Origin: Hippasteria phrygiana
Lineage: Eukaryota; Echinodermata; Asteroidea; Valvatida; Goniasteridae
Assembly (NCBI GenBank): GCA_037893225.1
Contig: JAZGUH010000227.1
Coordinates: forward strand, 372,001-436,000
Length of the DNA: 64,000 nt
Direction: 5' to 3'
In this document: positions 11,961 through 22,071 of the stretch, in pieces
Layout: each line of letters begins with the position of its first letter
Position numbering within the stretch: position 1 is the first letter of the stretch
Notes under the pieces: model-generated
Database searches by the model: none
The model's input: only the letters and a program-made list of their open reading frames with translations
Told to the model about the DNA's origin: nothing
Made by a program: the position numbers and the translations under genes

Positions 11961-13086
11961 GGCTCCTTCTAGAATCCGGACAGGCCTAAACTAATGTGAG
12001 GGTCCGTGTCTTTTGGGGAACTCCATAGTATTTCATCACGTCTATTTATAGCACATGGAGACGTTATTCATTCACACCATATGGAAATAGTTCTTTGGGG
12101 AAATTAATTATTTTGAAACAGTTTGAACGCATTAATTCTTGATTCATTTGTTTATATCATTTCAACTAATTCAGGGATATCTTCTGTGATTGTTGGCGAA
12201 ACTTCTATTGAACAGTTAGTACAGGAAGGGGGCTTTGTATGGCGCATTAATCTAGTGGTCATCTTGAAGTGCGCGGTGTAGGATTGTCCTTTCCGGATTA
12301 ATCGTCAATGCGTGAGTACATTAAAGAACAATTTGTGCCCCAAAATCTAACTTTCGATGGTGAAATTGTTAGTTCTATCGCTTGATTACAATCTCATATT
12401 CTCCTAACATTATCCTTTTTCTATTGTACAAACTTTTAGTCTATGTATTGAATGGGAAGGGGGTAATATAGGGTTCAATCGTCATACCAATCTGTTGTAA
12501 ACATTTATAAAACTTTCGTGGGTACACACTGGCTGTTTCATGTCTTTTTATATACGGCTGTTGTATGTCTAATCTTGGTTTTTGTTTCTTGCCCATGCGA
12601 TATTTTGTTTTGGTAGGTTGGCGAGTCCAATCCCACAATACACCCAGCTTGGCGTTCGGGAAATTGAGTTTAGAGGAACTCAGGTTATAGAGATTGGACT
12701 GATAGGCATTGAGTCGAGTGTATTTTAAATTTTGGAGACTTAATTTTTTTGAGTTGTGGCATTGTAATAGGATCAATCTCCTTAATTAATATGACCAATT
12801 AAATAAATCATTTTGTAAATTATACTCATTTGTTGTCCTGGCATCCTACATTTTATTATTTAGCGGACCCACTTCGATATTAGGCGATACCGCCTACTCC
12901 TTGTCCGTGACACTAATAACATTTCATTGACAAAATCCACTTGTTAGGCTAGGGGATTCAAGTTTGGGGAATTTCCACACAAGGGGACAATTTCTGTTAG
13001 CGAATTGTTTAGCTAAACATGAACGGAACAAACCCCGAGATCTAATTAAACGGCCCAGATTATCTCAGAATAACAGAGAGGCTGTG
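11961..13086. other. Non-genic stretch
   Basis: No supported gene. A 111-codon minus-strand frame at 12441-12776 has no recognisable domain. Confidence 0.5.
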
Positions 13087-13440
13087 TGTAACGAAGTGCA
13101 ATGTTTGTCCTCGGAAAATTGCTGCAGTTGACATACGGCAACTTCGTCACAATTAATTAACTCCCCACTACAGGGAATACTGCTCAACACTCAAGATAGG
13201 TACAAGCGATGCCCACCGTTATCGACTGGATCTCCCCGACTTGAGTCGCTCCGTAAGTGTAGAACTTGCCAGCGATCCGACACCCAACACGCAGCTAGCT
13301 CCGCGGCAAAGAGACAAGTCCCCTCGTCCGTGAGCGCGCGACCGCCGCTTTTATACTTGCTTCTAAAAATAGCACGCACGCTGAAGCTATGGCGCGCCAA
13401 TGCTTCAAAACTACGGAGCGCCAATAAGCATTTCGCTACA
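13087..13440 (-). mobile_element. Possible solo LTR (354 bp)
   Basis: The left end TGTAACGAAGTGC and right end GCATTTCGCTACA are inverted matches (11 of 13) of the TG...CA type. The latter, read on the minus strand, begins TGTAGCG like the other LTRs in this window. On the minus strand a TATA box (TATAAAAGCGGCGG, about 13344-13357) lies about 85 bp in. The length is close to the 351-bp LTR at 18065. No exact target duplication is visible (left flank ...CTGTG, right flank GTATT...), so this is tentative. Confidence 0.45.
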
Positions 13441-14779
13441 GTATTTTATGTATTTGTTATTTGTATTTGACAGTCATACACATGTAATATAATTCACATA
13501 GTCCCACTAAGGAAGTGACATTACATTGGCTGGGTCGGGTTCATTCATGTCTGTTAACATTGTTTACAAACTGGTATTGAGAAAGTATGATTTTTTTCAC
13601 CCATTTCCATGGAGGCTGAAAATCTAATTGTTTGAAGGTGTAGTAATAACCTTTGTCAATATTTTATGACTTCAGCCTTTATTATGTTATTTTAAACTTC
13701 AAGCACCCAATTTCTTTTTCTTCTATAGTCTGCACACGTGACATAAATTTTGTAATCTTGTCTTATACTAAAAGCTTTTCTGTTTGGGGTGTTTCCCTAT
13801 TTAATTTGGAATACACATGTACATGAATTGAAAAACCAAGTGAAACTGGCAAAAGTAAATAAAAAACTACTTTTTGTGCATAGAAAAATGGTATGGATAA
13901 GAAATGTTTCTTTGTGAAAATGTTTTAATAGGGACTTTTATCTTTTCTATGTTAAACTAACAAAATAAAATAACTATAAACTGCATGATCTACCTACCTG
14001 TTTTAAATGAACATGAACAAATGCATACAAATGAGCATGAACAAACTACATGTGTACTGTTCAACGTCAAATTTCACCAAGGACCTGCCATTACTATTTT
14101 CCATCTTTGCACATGTATTTCTTTTGGTTGAAGTTGGAATACAATAATTTTATAGAAACAGTCTTTGTTTTGTAATTGTTATTGATTTGTCCAAATCGTT
14201 CTTACAAAGTTTAATAACAAATCAAGTTAAATTTATCCATCAGCTATCTCTGTAGTTTTTCAACTTTTTCATCACTGATAACGTGATAATATACAAGGAA
14301 ACTCCAAAAGTAAATTTAGTCAAGGAATAGCTATTACCTGCTTTGATTTATAGTTTTTGTGGGACACTCAAGTTTCAAAGCTGAACAGTATTGCCGTAAG
14401 TCTTGGATTAAAGAATCGACAGTTTTCTGTAGGCCGTGGGTTTTACATTTTTCATAAAGGAAATTAACAGAGTAAAAAGTAAATTACCAGAGATCCTATA
14501 ATTTAGGATCTCCCTGATTATTTCAAATTGAAAATGAATGTTATGAGGCACCTTGGTTTGGAAATTTAAAAAAGCTAATATGTAACAAAAGAAACGTTAT
14601 TTCTTACTTTTTCTCATGCAGATTTAGGGCTTGTTTTTGTCGTAAATTTTCTCATTCCCAAACAATTTGTGGATGTGGGAACAAAGTTTTTTCGATTAAG
14701 TACATCATAGTTTCTAGAACTGGACATTTTTATAAACAACTGCAAACCAGATCGCGTATCTCCAAAACTAAAGCACTTT
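13441..14779. other. Non-genic AT-rich stretch
   Basis: Nothing recognisable beyond AT-rich sequence. Confidence 0.5.
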
Positions 14780-15203
14780 CAGCCTCTAGTCCCACGGACT
14801 AATATATCGTAGTGGAATCGCAGCTAAACCGTAGGGAAACCGTAGCATATGCGTAGAACATCGTAGAACAGTCGAGGATATTCGTAGTGATTCGTGATAA
14901 AAATAAACCACGATTGGCCACGGAAGGCCACGAATGCCTACAAGATGGCGCTACGACTGTTCGCGATTGAGTTACGATCGCACTGCGACTGCCCTACGGT
15001 TTTAAAAAATCGTAGCACCGCCACGACAGTTTTGAACTGTTCAAAACTGTCGGGGGAGTTTGCCGACCAGCCAAGATTCCTCACGACTCGTCAAGATTCA
15101 TCAGGGTTCACCAAGATGCCGCTACGAGTAGGTCCGCGAATCACCTGGATTTTGTGAATCGTGGGCTATCTTTGTTAAAATCGTGACAGTGTGACCTAGA
15201 CTT
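14780..15203. repeat. Low-complexity CGTAG element with CACACTGTCACG end (copy 2)
   Basis: This is a patch dominated by CGTAG, CGATTG and CACGA words. Its right end, ATCGTGACAGTGTGACCTA, is the reverse complement of the start of the element at 4527. The left limit is approximate. Confidence 0.5.
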
Positions 15204-16034
15204 TAATTGATGTTTTCATAGGAGAGAGCTGCGGCCGAAATCCTTAAGGAAATCCCAAGACTATTGAACAGTCACGTGGTGAGCTGTTTTTGGTTCTGAT
15301 CAATATATCACTAGTTTGCTATATTGATCTTAAATAACTGAGTAAATAAACTGCAGAAAAGTCAAATTACAGGGAATTGCAAGATGTAGCTTTCGATTCA
15401 GAAACGCAAATAAAGTTAATGTTTTTATATTACTAAATCTAAAATCATCTGGTTTTTTTATGACGCCTCAAATGCTGCAAGGGTGTTCCGTACTCAATTA
15501 TGCGTTCGACCAATGCATTCCATTTCTTCTAAAGATTACGGCCGATGCGGGAAATGGAAGACGATAATCTTGTTCAATCTAAAGGTGAATGCAAGGGACA
15601 AAATAAAACCGAAATTAAAAAGAAATTTCCTAATTAAACGAAATGTAGGTATAACACCCTAATTTTATACAATTGTCTAAATGTATCAAGTTATTACATC
15701 AAAATGAAGCTCTTCTTGAGACAGGATCAGCGGTGCAATTTGTTTTTGAATATCTCTTACGGTTTTTGAGTTATGCTCCTTTAAACTTTATAAAACAAAT
15801 TACTTCGTGTGCCGCTAATTTGACCATAAAGGCATTTGCGGTAGCCCATTTCACAAAGGTTATGTAAATATATCAAGTTATATATCAAAATGAAGCTACA
15901 AATGTGAGGAATTCAGTGATGTTATTTGCCTTCAAATTAACCTCTTACTTCTTCAGATATTGGCTTTTGAAGTTGGTAAACTTGTGAGATTGTTATTATT
16001 TTTCTGACGCAGGTAATTCAAGTTAAAGCCCACC
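15204..16034. other. Non-genic stretch
   Basis: No supported gene. A short direct repeat (ATCAAGTTAT..ATCAAAATGAAGCT) occurs at about 15686 and 15870. Confidence 0.5.
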
Positions 16035-16157
16035 TCACTGTTCCTCCTCCTGTATCCTCAAATCTCCACCTGACCAGTCATCTATCAAATTGTAGGTGTA
16101 CACAGCATAATCTGGACCATCGTACTGGATGTTAAACCAGTTGTTTGTGTGCGCAAC
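16035..16157 (-). CDS. Isolated terminal coding exon, unknown protein
   Basis: Seen on the minus strand: a good splice acceptor (CCTTTCAG) followed by 40 open codons and a TGA. The peptide contains WFNIQYDGPDYAVYTYNLI and then DDWSGGDLRI. The pattern of alternating aromatic and acidic residues ending in GDL-I resembles a small Tudor/chromo-like C-terminal module. I have the impression that proteins of the multicopy family at 40892-55484 end in this way, but that is inference. No upstream exon is visible, because the DNA on that side is occupied by mobile elements from 16376 onward. It may be a real last exon or a transposon relic. Confidence 0.4.
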   Translation of the reverse strand, partial: VAHTNNWFNIQYDGPDYAVYTYNLIDDWSGGDLRIQEEEQ

Positions 16158-16533
16158 CTGAAAGGATGATTTAATAAATACTCTTTAAAATATGGAAACA
16201 AGGTGTTCATGAATAAATGAACTAACATATGAAACCAGTGTTAATAGAAATCATGATTTGTTTAGTTTTATATAAATAAAAATCTAATTTAATTCATTTT
16301 AGGCCCATTGGGGCTTCAAATAGTTTATTGCCGCTAGTCGGAGTGGCCGTGGTGACAGATTGATTACTTCTCTGACCCCACGGGCACTGGAGTTATAGCC
16401 CAGCTGTTTGGTCAACAGTCATAGGCCCAACCACATTGTGTGCCCGGTCACTTCAGTCTGAGCAGTTTGCCAGGTCGGACACTCTAAAGCAATTCTTGTG
16501 TTTAGTTTTAAGATTTGCAAAGCCCACCACCCT

Positions 16534-16603
16534 ACCGATCTGGCAATAAACTGCTCTGGCCGTACGTTAACGTACGGCCAGAGCAGTTTATTGCCAGATC
16601 GGT
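16534..16603. repeat. Perfect 70-bp palindrome
   Basis: The left half starts ACCGATCTGGCAATAAACTG and the right half ends CAGTTTATTGCCAGATCGGT. The centre is CGTACGTT/AACGTACG, with no spacer and no mismatch. It would extrude as a 35-bp stem and lies at the outer edge of array copy A. Confidence 0.95.
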
Positions 16604-16636
16604 ACAATCAGAGTTTTATGTTAACGATAGCATCAA

Positions 16637-16886
16637 GTCCCCGGTCGAAGCGTAACCCGCGAGAATGCATATAATAAGACAATTAACATAGCACGTTCCC
16701 GGTCGAAGCGTAATCCGCGGAACAAAATTATACCACAACATAGCACGTTCTCGGTCGAAGCGTAATCCGCAGAACCAACCCATATTAAGCACATCTGAAC
16801 ACGTTCCCGGTCGAAGCATAATCCGCGAAACAATACACAAGTATCATAATAAAGCATGTTCCCGGTCGACGCTTAATCCGCGGAAC
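16637..16886. repeat. Interspaced repeat array 1 (5 cores)
   Basis: Five cores of about 29 bp begin GTTCCCGGTCGAAGCG and end ATCCGCGGAAC. They are separated by AT-rich spacers of 23-31 bp, so the period is about 52-60 bp. The core ends GTTCC/GGAAC are self-complementary. The spacers are related between units rather than unique. It is a subrepeat array inside a mobile or satellite-like element and is not coding. Confidence 0.9.
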
Positions 16887-17573
16887 ACCATAAGTATCTA
16901 TGATTAACCAGCTGTTATCTTTGAACATCGCTTATGCCCGATTTCCAAACAGATTTTAAAAGGTAACCATTGGTGTCATAACTGGCAAATTAAACCAGGC
17001 GATGATGGGTGAACTCCATATAAATTGCTGTACTGGAATCTCTTAATGAGTGAATAAATTCGCACGTATGGTAAATTCCGGTTTAAATGAATCATCCCAA
17101 GGCCTATGACGGTGATAAGATTTAGAATGAAATTCCGCCAACAGAAAGACCAGGGATCCAATCCAGGGAAGGGCGAAAAACTCCTGAAAACCTCATTAAT
17201 CTGTTTATTTTGCTCTGACTGTCTTCATTATGAGGAGAAACAGGAGGAAATTCCCCTCCGGCCCCGAACAATTAGTCGGCAACCGAGCATTGACTCCAGG
17301 ATTGGTGTCCCAACGGAGACCAGAAATTGCCTCTCGCGGTCGTGTGGCCTAGGCGGCATGAAAGGGGAGGTGGTGGGCTTTGCAAATCTTAAAACTAAAC
17401 ACAAGAATTGTTTTAGAGTGTCCGACCTGGCAAACTGCTCAGACTGAAGTGACCGGGCACACAATGTGGTTTGGCCTATGACTGTTGACCAAACAGCTGG
17501 GCTATAACTCCAGTGCCCGTGGGGCATTTTACAAAATGAAAGAAGCGGACACCAACTCTTGTTGAATTCTTTT

Positions 17574-18064
17574 GTTAACGTACGGCCAGAGCAGTATATT
17601 GCCAGATCGGTACAATCAGAATTTTATGTTAACGATAGCATCAAGTCCCCGGTCGAAGCGTAACCCGCGAGAATGCATATAATAAGACAATTAACATAGC
17701 ACGTTCCCGGTCGAAGCGTAATCCGCGGAACGAAATTATAGCTCAGCATGGCACGTTCCCTGTCGAAGCGTAATCCGCGGAACAAAATTATACCACAACA
17801 TAGCACGTTCTCGGTCGAAGCGTAATCCGCAGAACCAAACCATATCAAACACATCTTAGCACGTTCCCGGTCGAAGCGAATCCGCGGAACAAAATTATAC
17901 CACAACATAGCACGTTCTCGGTCGAAGCGTAATCCGCAGAACCAACCCATATTAAGCACATCTGAACACGTTCCCGGTCGAAGCATAATCCGCGAAACAA
18001 TACACAAGTATCATAATAAAGCATGTTCCCGTTCGACGCTTAATCCGCGGAACACCATAAGTAT
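17574..18064. repeat. Second copy of the array element (left part), array 2 with 8 cores
   Basis: This begins GTTAACGTACGGCCAGAGCA like copy A at 16566. Array 2 (17645-18053) has eight cores in the same order as array 1 plus three extra units. Copy B is cut after GTAT at 18064 by the LTR insertion and resumes at 30423 with TATCTAAGATTAACCAGCTG. Confidence 0.9.
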
Positions 18065-18415
18065 TGTAGCGTCGACCGTGCGCGGGACTCTCGTACACCC
18101 TGAAAGAACACTCCGGCACACTTTGCTCAAGCTCTGAAGGGCTCTAGGCCGTTTATTCGGGTAGCAAAATACACAAGGCCTCACACAAAATGGTGGAGGA
18201 TCGCACAATGCTTGTTACTAGGGAAACGGGTCACTGCGCGTGCGCCGCACGCAACGGGCCTCCCCAGCCGACCAGCAGGGGCTCCGTTGCAACAGCTCCG
18301 CTGTGGGACCGTGCTGGTGCCCTCTACCGGCCGGTCAGCTGGGGCTCCACCGCAACGGTTCCGCTAGTGGTGCCGTGCTAGCGCCCTCCGCCAACCGACC
18401 GGCACCGGCGCTACA
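18065..18415 (-). repeat. LTR 1 (3' LTR of the block)
   Basis: 351 bp, with ends TGTAGCG...CGCTACA. On the minus strand it has an AATAAA signal at 18157-18152. The gag frame of body 1 ends inside it, at 18335. Confidence 0.93.
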
Positions 18416-21400
18416 TTGCCCCCCGCGAAGACCTTTGTTCGTCCCCGAACAAGACAACCAGCACCGATGACCGGACGCCCAGGAAGGCCCGAGCCGGACG
18501 GCGCCCGCAGTGACCACCAAAACACAAAAAAAAAAAAAAAAAGGGGGGTTACACAAAAGTCCAGGGGGGGAAGGGAAAACAACATCCAGTTCAGCTGGTA
18601 GGTGGAGGCTGCCGTTGGACTTCCGTCTGCCGGAACAGTTCCTCCCAGAAGCGACGTGGTACGTTGTTGGGGTAGCGCGGGGGTGGCGGCGCTCCAGGTG
18701 GCGTAGAGGATCTCGTTCGCACCTCTCCCTCCGTCTGGGTCGGTCGGCCTCTCCAGCCCTGGCGCCGGTTCCAATGGTGTCGTGAGGGGGGCGCCGGGGA
18801 GCGTTCCGGGCGGACGCAGCTCCCCGGCCTAGATGGTCGCCCCTCCGAGGGACGTTCCGAGTGGGACGGTCTTGGGGGGCGTTCCGGGTGGACACGGTCC
18901 CCCGACCTGCTGGGAGACTCGGGGGCTTGGTGACTCCTCTGACGAGTAAGGTGCGGCGGCGAGGGCGACTGCCCTGCGCTCGGAGCGGCTGAGTGGGGGG
19001 CTGTTCCGGGTGGTCGCGGCCCTCCCGGTGGGACGTCGGAGGCGGAGGGGATGGAGCGGCGTCCATCTCTCCGTCGCTGGCGTGGACGTCAAGCTCATCG
19101 ACCTCCGCACTCACCGATCCCACGAAGACCCCAGCACAGTAGGGGTAGTGTCGTTCTCGGACGTCCTTCCTGTAGAAGGTTCTCCCGCACCCCCGGGCGC
19201 AGGCGTAGGGACATTCCGGGTGGAGTACCCTGCACGCCGTCCAAAGGTGCCTCCAGAGGTTATGGTTATGGTTGAACGCCCTCTCGCAGTGGGGGCACTT
19301 CGTCGGATCCGTCCTCTTAATCACCTGCACCCCTGCGACCATCGGTCTGGCCTGAGCAGCCTGCTCTGTGCTTGGGTCCTGGCGTCTCGGCATTGCTCCC
19401 GTCATTCCCTGTTGCCGGTCGGGAGCCGACCTCCGCCTAGGGCAGTACCGCCAGATGTGGCCGAATTCGTGACACCTGTAGCACGCCACTGGGGGGCGGG
19501 CGGTCTGCACGTAACCGATCCCGGCAGCCGGTTTGTGTTCCTCGGTTGGAGGTTGGACTACCAGCCGAACGTCTTTGGTCCCTGGCCTCCCTTTCCTGTG
19601 CGCCTGTGACTCGAGAAAGGCCTCCATCTCGGCCGCAAGGGTGACTGCCTCGGTCAATGTCGCCGCTTTTCTGGAGAAGATGTGGAATTGCAACTGCTCA
19701 TTCCCTAGTGCGTTGCGAAAGGCCTCCACCGCCAGATCTTCACGGGCCTGTGTGGGTAGCTTCGGGTAGCTCTGGTTGACTAACCGCCGAATTGATTGTC
19801 CCAAGCTACCAAGTGACTCACCGCGGCCTCTCACGCGCGTAGACAACTGCGCCCGGTGCAATGGGATCTGGGCGGCCACCCCGAACCGTCGTTCGAAATT
19901 CTCGAGGAGGGAGGAATATTCCTCTCGCGCCTCCGGCTCCATATCCGCAAGTACCTCCCGGGCCGTGCCCCTCAAATGGGAAGCCAGGAACATTGCTTTC
20001 TCGGCCTCGCTCCAATGGTTGACCGCCGCAACACTCTCGAAATGGATCAAGTAGTCGGACCACGACGAACCCCCGTCGAACCTGTCGGGAAGCATCACTG
20101 GCCTCTGACTTCCTGGGTCGGGATGTCCCGGTCCCGCTGTCTCCTTGCTCATCCCGGGTGGTGGTGTTGGTATGTCTCCCGATCGCCCGGCGGCACCGTG
20201 GGTACCAGGGGTAGTCTGCACCCCCTTTGTGGTGGAGGGTGCCTCGGTCCCGCATGGGGGCTCCGTGTGGTGCCACCCCGCGATCCCGGGTCCCCCCTCC
20301 CGATTGGCCTGTCTCACTCCGTGGACTCCCGTGCGAATTGGCGACGCACCACTCACTCCCACGCGGAGTGGCTCTCCCCCATAGACTCCCACGCGGAGTG
20401 GCTCTCCATTGACTCCCACGCGGAGTGGCTCTCCATTGACTCCCACGCGGAGTGGTTCTCCATTGACTCCCACGCGGAGTGGCTCTCCCCCATAGACTCC
20501 CACGCGGAGTGGCTCCACGCCATTGACTCCCACGCGGAGTGGCTCTCCTCCATAGACTCCCACGCGGAGTGGCTCTCCATTGACTCCCACGCGGAGTGGT
20601 TCTCCATTGACTCCCACGCGGAGTGGCTCTCCCCCATAGACTCCCACGCGGAGTGGCTCTCCATTGACTCCCACGCGGAGTGGCTCTCCCCCATAGACTC
20701 CCACGCGGAGTGGCTCCACGCCATTGACTCCCACGCGGAGTGGCTCTCCTCCATAGACTCCCACGCGGAGTGGCTCTCCATTGACTCCCACGCGGAGTGG
20801 CTCTCCATTGACTCCCACGCGGAGTGGCTGGCCACACCGGCACCGTTGAGGGGGCTCTACTGTTACCGTCATGGGGCGTGTAGGCTGGGGAATCCCCGTT
20901 GCGCCAGGGCCTGCCCTGGTGGTCAGTTCCTCGTGGCTCCCGGTGCTCACGCCGGTGTAGAAAATGTGGGGTGTCTCTGGACGACCCCCCGCTGCGTCGG
21001 CAGACGCGGCGTGACCGCGCTCCGTGTGGAGCGGCGTATCCGCCCCGCCGCCATACCCAGCACGGCGTGGTCCCTCCCGGTGTCCCCCGCTGGGCGTACT
21101 GGTGCAAAACCCAAAGGCCCCCTCCATGCAAGGCTCCGCCCCCGCGAACGCGGCCCGACGGCGTTCCGAGTGGAACGCAGCGTTTGCCTCGCCGCCGTGT
21201 ACGGCGCAGGGCGGCCCCCCGCGAGGCCCCCCATCGGGCGCACCGGTGTGAAACTCACAGGCCGTTCCCAAACGAGGCTCCGCCCCCGCCGCCCCGGCGA
21301 ACGCGGCTCGGCGGCGTTCCGTGTGGAACGCGGCGTTTGCCCCGCCGCCGTGCACAGCGCAGGGCGGCCCCCCGCGAGACCCCCCGCCGGGCGTACCGGC

Positions 21401-22009
21401 GTGAAACTCACAGGCCGTCTCCACACGAGGCTCCGCCCCCGCTGTCCCAGCGAACGCGGCTCGGCGGCGTTCCGTGTGGAACGCAGCGTCTGCGCCGTCG
21501 CCGTGCGCAGCACCGGGCGGCCCCTCGCGGGGTCCGGCGTTCGACACGCCGGAATAAGGGTCATGGGTTGTCCCACAGTGAAGCACCGTCCCCGCCACAC
21601 CGGCCAGTGCGACTCGGCAACGTTCCGGGTGGAACGGAGCGTCTGTCACCCCGACGCCAGCGGCGTGGGACGGCCCACTGAGGGACTCATAACTAGTCTG
21701 GGGGGAATCGATGCAAATGCGACATGGAATGTAACAAATTCGCCCCCCCTGATCTATCATCTCAGGCTTCATTTTCTCCCCGTCCTCCCACATGAGAGAT
21801 TCCGATCCCGATGACCCCCCAGTCTCCCTCTTATCCCGAGGAAGACTCCCTTGATTATCCCTCAAAAAGGATTCTAATTCGCTCAAGGTAACGAACGGTC
21901 CGCCATTCCTATCTCCCGATTGGCCTGCGTCGTGTGGAGCTATATCCCCGTCTGTGTCCGCGCCGTGTGGCGAGTCGGACACCAGACTGTCCCTACCCGG
22001 TGGATTCAT
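18335..22009 (-). CDS. Gag-like polyprotein with VNTR, CCHC knuckle and C2H2 fingers (body 1)
   Basis: It would package element RNA in a cytoplasmic particle. The frame is open from 22117, but the first ATG common to all three bodies is 22009, used here (about 1224 codons). Residues below are counted from 22117. Order: acidic N-terminus (1-150); degenerate ~50-residue repeats with FHTERRRAAFAG (152-424); 17 VNTR units EPLRVGV[N/Y]G (427-588); Gag core with SDYLIHFE, AMFLASHLRGTAREVL and ENFERRFG (680-835), homologous to the Gag at 49797-50643; CCHC knuckle CYRCHEFGHIWRYC (878-891); paired C2H2-type fingers CPHCERAFNHNHNLWRH and CARGCGRTF...HYPYC (939-992); a basic, Pro/Arg-rich tail running into the 3' LTR. 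No pro-pol follows. The frame is intact. Confidence 0.88.
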   Translation of the reverse strand: MNPPGRDSLVSDSPHGADTDGDIAPHDAGQSGDRNGGPFVTLSELESFLRDNQGSLPRDKRETGGSSGSESLMWEDGEKMKPEMIDQGGRICYIPCRICIDSPQTSYESLSGPSHAAGVGVTDAPFHPERCRVALAGVAGTVLHCGTTHDPYSGVSNAGPREGPPGAAHGDGADAAFHTERRRAAFAGTAGAEPRVETACEFHAGTPGGGSRGGPPCAVHGGGANAAFHTERRRAAFAGAAGAEPRLGTACEFHTGAPDGGPRGGPPCAVHGGEANAAFHSERRRAAFAGAEPCMEGAFGFCTSTPSGGHREGPRRAGYGGGADTPLHTERGHAASADAAGGRPETPHIFYTGVSTGSHEELTTRAGPGATGIPQPTRPMTVTVEPPQRCRCGQPLRVGVNGEPLRVGVNGEPLRVGVYGGEPLRVGVNGVEPLRVGVYGGEPLRVGVNGEPLRVGVYGGEPLRVGVNGEPLRVGVNGEPLRVGVYGGEPLRVGVNGVEPLRVGVYGGEPLRVGVNGEPLRVGVNGEPLRVGVNGEPLRVGVYGGEPLRVGVSGASPIRTGVHGVRQANREGGPGIAGWHHTEPPCGTEAPSTTKGVQTTPGTHGAAGRSGDIPTPPPGMSKETAGPGHPDPGSQRPVMLPDRFDGGSSWSDYLIHFESVAAVNHWSEAEKAMFLASHLRGTAREVLADMEPEAREEYSSLLENFERRFGVAAQIPLHRAQLSTRVRGRGESLGSLGQSIRRLVNQSYPKLPTQAREDLAVEAFRNALGNEQLQFHIFSRKAATLTEAVTLAAEMEAFLESQAHRKGRPGTKDVRLVVQPPTEEHKPAAGIGYVQTARPPVACYRCHEFGHIWRYCPRRRSAPDRQQGMTGAMPRRQDPSTEQAAQARPMVAGVQVIKRTDPTKCPHCERAFNHNHNLWRHLWTACRVLHPECPYACARGCGRTFYRKDVRERHYPYCAGVFVGSVSAEVDELDVHASDGEMDAAPSPPPPTSHREGRDHPEQPPTQPLRAQGSRPRRRTLLVRGVTKPPSLPAGRGTVSTRNAPQDRPTRNVPRRGDHLGRGAASARNAPRRPPHDTIGTGARAGEADRPRRRERCERDPLRHLERRHPRATPTTYHVASGRNCSGRRKSNGSLHLPAELDVVFPSPPGLLCNPPFFFFFCVLVVTAGAVRLGPSWASGHRCWLSCSGTNKGLRGGQCSAGAGRLAEGASTAPLAEPLRWSPS
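20353..20835. repeat. 27/30-bp coding minisatellite (body 1)
   Basis: Seventeen units of TCCATTGACTCCCACGCGGA-type sequence, 27 or 30 bp, encode EPLRVGVNG, EPLRVGVNGV or EPLRVGVYGG on the minus strand. The repeat lacks stops in every frame, which creates long spurious antisense open frames. The order of unit types differs from bodies 2 and 3. Confidence 0.95.
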
Positions 22010-22071
22010 GCCGCAAGAACTTGAGGTTTTACCTGATTTGCTCTTTTCTGGTATGTCACCGCTGCCTCCAA

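Larger units (their letters stand above)
16376..17524. repeat. Composite inverted-repeat block with 156-bp arms
   Basis: The arm 16376-16531 is the reverse complement of 17369-17524 with about three mismatches. The interval holds the palindrome at 16534-16603, satellite-like array 1, and a stretch (about 17120-17320) resembling the LINE 3' UTR seen at 57880-57990 (shared GGGCGAAAAACTC and GAAATTCCC-TCCGGC). I infer two LINE/SINE-type 3' ends in inverted orientation around the array element. No single named family fits. Confidence 0.6.

Noticed and set aside
12441..12776. 111-codon minus-strand frame
   Set aside because: No domain, no context; the length is possible by chance in AT-rich DNA.
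13087..13440. Certain solo LTR call
   Set aside because: Kept only as tentative: inverted ends and a TATA box fit, but the flanking bases do not form a duplication.
16637..18053. CRISPR array
   Set aside because: The sequence is eukaryotic, spacers are related to each other and shared between both copies, and no cas genes are present.
20353..20835. 160-codon minus-strand frame of SHSAWESM repeats and 437-codon TPRGSQWRA frame
   Set aside because: Alternative frames of the same VNTR; no domain.
19856..21814. 652-codon plus-strand open frame (and its copies at 23862-25820 and 27856-29814)
   Set aside because: It is antisense to gag; it stays open because the 27/30-bp VNTR and GC-rich repeats lack stops in all frames. 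The minus-strand frame has Gag, CCHC and C2H2 motifs; this one has only repeats (IDSHAEWLS).
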